From Bacilli bacterium (lineage in GTDB: Bacteria > Bacillota_I > Bacilli_A > RFN20 > CAG-288): a stretch of DNA of 7,202 bases. The notes beneath the pieces are model-generated. The model was given only the letters and a program-made list of their open reading frames with translations, was not told the origin of the DNA and searched no databases. The translations under genes were made by a program, and so were the position numbers. Each line of letters starts with the position of its first letter. Positions within the stretch are counted from its first letter, which is position 1. Location: contig JALFLX010000092.1 of NCBI GenBank assembly GCA_022774485.1, positions 1-7,202 of the forward strand. Reading direction: 5' to 3'. This document shows, piece by piece, positions 6,942 through 7,202 of the stretch.

Positions 6942-6951
6942 TTTTTTTAGC

Positions 6952-6965
6952 TCACTTGAAAGTGA
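6952..6965. repeat. Inverted repeat over the tig -35 box
   Basis: TCACTT-GA-AAGTGA is a perfect 6-base inverted repeat with a two-base centre. It covers the whole -35 hexamer of the tig promoter, so it could serve as an operator for a dimeric repressor. As RNA it would have an impossibly small two-base loop unless the stem opens to five pairs, and no T-run follows, so it is not a terminator. It does not match CIRCE or the CtsR heptad repeats. Confidence 0.35.
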
Positions 6966-6984
6966 AGGGGAACATTATTATAAT
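6956..6984 (+). promoter_or_regulatory. Promoter of tig
   Basis: TTGAAA (6956-6961, 5 of 6 bases of the -35 consensus) is 17 bases from a perfect TATAAT (6979-6984). Transcription would start near 6991, giving a leader of about 39 bases with AGGAG at 7016-7020. This strong vegetative-type promoter separates trigger factor from the glycogen genes. A seven-T run (6942-6948) directly after the preceding stop has no convincing hairpin, so readthrough from glgP may also occur. Confidence 0.75.
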
Positions 6985-7029
6985 TATAAGGCTTGTTTTG
7001 TTTACATCATTAGATAGGAGATTCATATT

Positions 7030-7202
7030 ATGAAGCAAACGTTTAAATCTGAAAAAGGACACTTGATTGCCACTTTGTCCTTCGATCGTCAAGAGATTGC
7101 CAAGGCCAACGAAAAAGCGATCAACAAATTGGTCTTAGATGTCACAGTCCCTGGCTTCCGCAAAGGCAAAGCCCCGAAGGAAAAAGCGATCGGTTATATC
7201 AG
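7030..7202 (+). CDS. tig: Trigger factor, N-terminal part (cut by window end)
   Basis: Ribosome-associated chaperone and peptidyl-prolyl isomerase that meets nascent chains at the exit tunnel next to protein L23. Only 57 complete codons are in the window, about one eighth of a typical 420-450 residue protein. They carry the ribosome-docking signature GFRKGKAP (residues 42-49) in the usual position, preceded by the typical amphipathic stretch (ANEKAINKLVLDVTVPGF), so the family call is firm despite truncation. The isomerase and C-terminal chaperone domains lie beyond the edge and cannot be checked. The ATG at 7030 has AGGAG (7016-7020) nine bases upstream. The gene has its own promoter and is functionally unrelated to the upstream glucan genes. 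Confidence 0.93.
   Translation, partial: MKQTFKSEKGHLIATLSFDRQEIAKANEKAINKLVLDVTVPGFRKGKAPKEKAIGYI

Noticed and set aside
6890..6948. Possible terminator: GAAAG-CGT / ACG-TT-CTTTC followed by seven T residues
   Set aside because: The stem is short and bulged, its loop is about 27 bases, and seven bases separate it from the T-run, so it does not meet the form of an intrinsic terminator.

Overview
The window looks like the chromosome of a low-to-moderate GC Gram-positive-type bacterium (Bacillota; Bacilli or Erysipelotrichia-like is my best guess). The evidence is purine-rich Shine-Dalgarno sites before almost every gene, sigma-A-type -10/-35 boxes, a probable lipoprotein signal, and protein signatures typical of fermenting Firmicutes. 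TGA is used as a stop (glgP and the 111-residue gene) and tryptophan is TGG, so the code is standard rather than the Mycoplasma type. No mobile element, CRISPR array, tRNA or rRNA is visible.

Layout: positions 1-2073 are transcribed leftward and hold acetate kinase (ackA, 823-2073), followed 41 bases later by a gene that runs off the left edge (1-781). That gene encodes a secreted lipoprotein with two CXXC motifs, apparently a tandem thioredoxin-fold protein. A 124-base divergent control region (2074-2197) carries a good promoter for ackA and an extended -10 promoter for glgB. From 2198 everything runs rightward: glgB (alpha-1,4-glucan branching enzyme), a 71-base gap containing a small hairpin, glgP (glycogen/maltodextrin phosphorylase), and an unrecognised 111-residue gene whose start overlaps the glgP stop (TGATG). 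After 88 bases with its own strong promoter comes the start of trigger factor (tig), cut by the right edge.

Function: GlgB and GlgP build branches on, and phosphorolyse, a glycogen-like glucan, giving glucose-1-phosphate for glycolysis. AckA, divergently transcribed, makes ATP from acetyl-phosphate at the end of fermentation. The control region carries two copies of ATGAAAGCG, one within each promoter, resembling the conserved half of catabolite-responsive (CcpA) sites. That would link carbon storage and overflow metabolism, but it is an inference. The window is mostly ordinary core metabolism. The least explained items are the double-CXXC lipoprotein downstream of ackA, the altered active-site motifs of this AckA, the paired cre-like half-sites and the coupled 111-residue gene.
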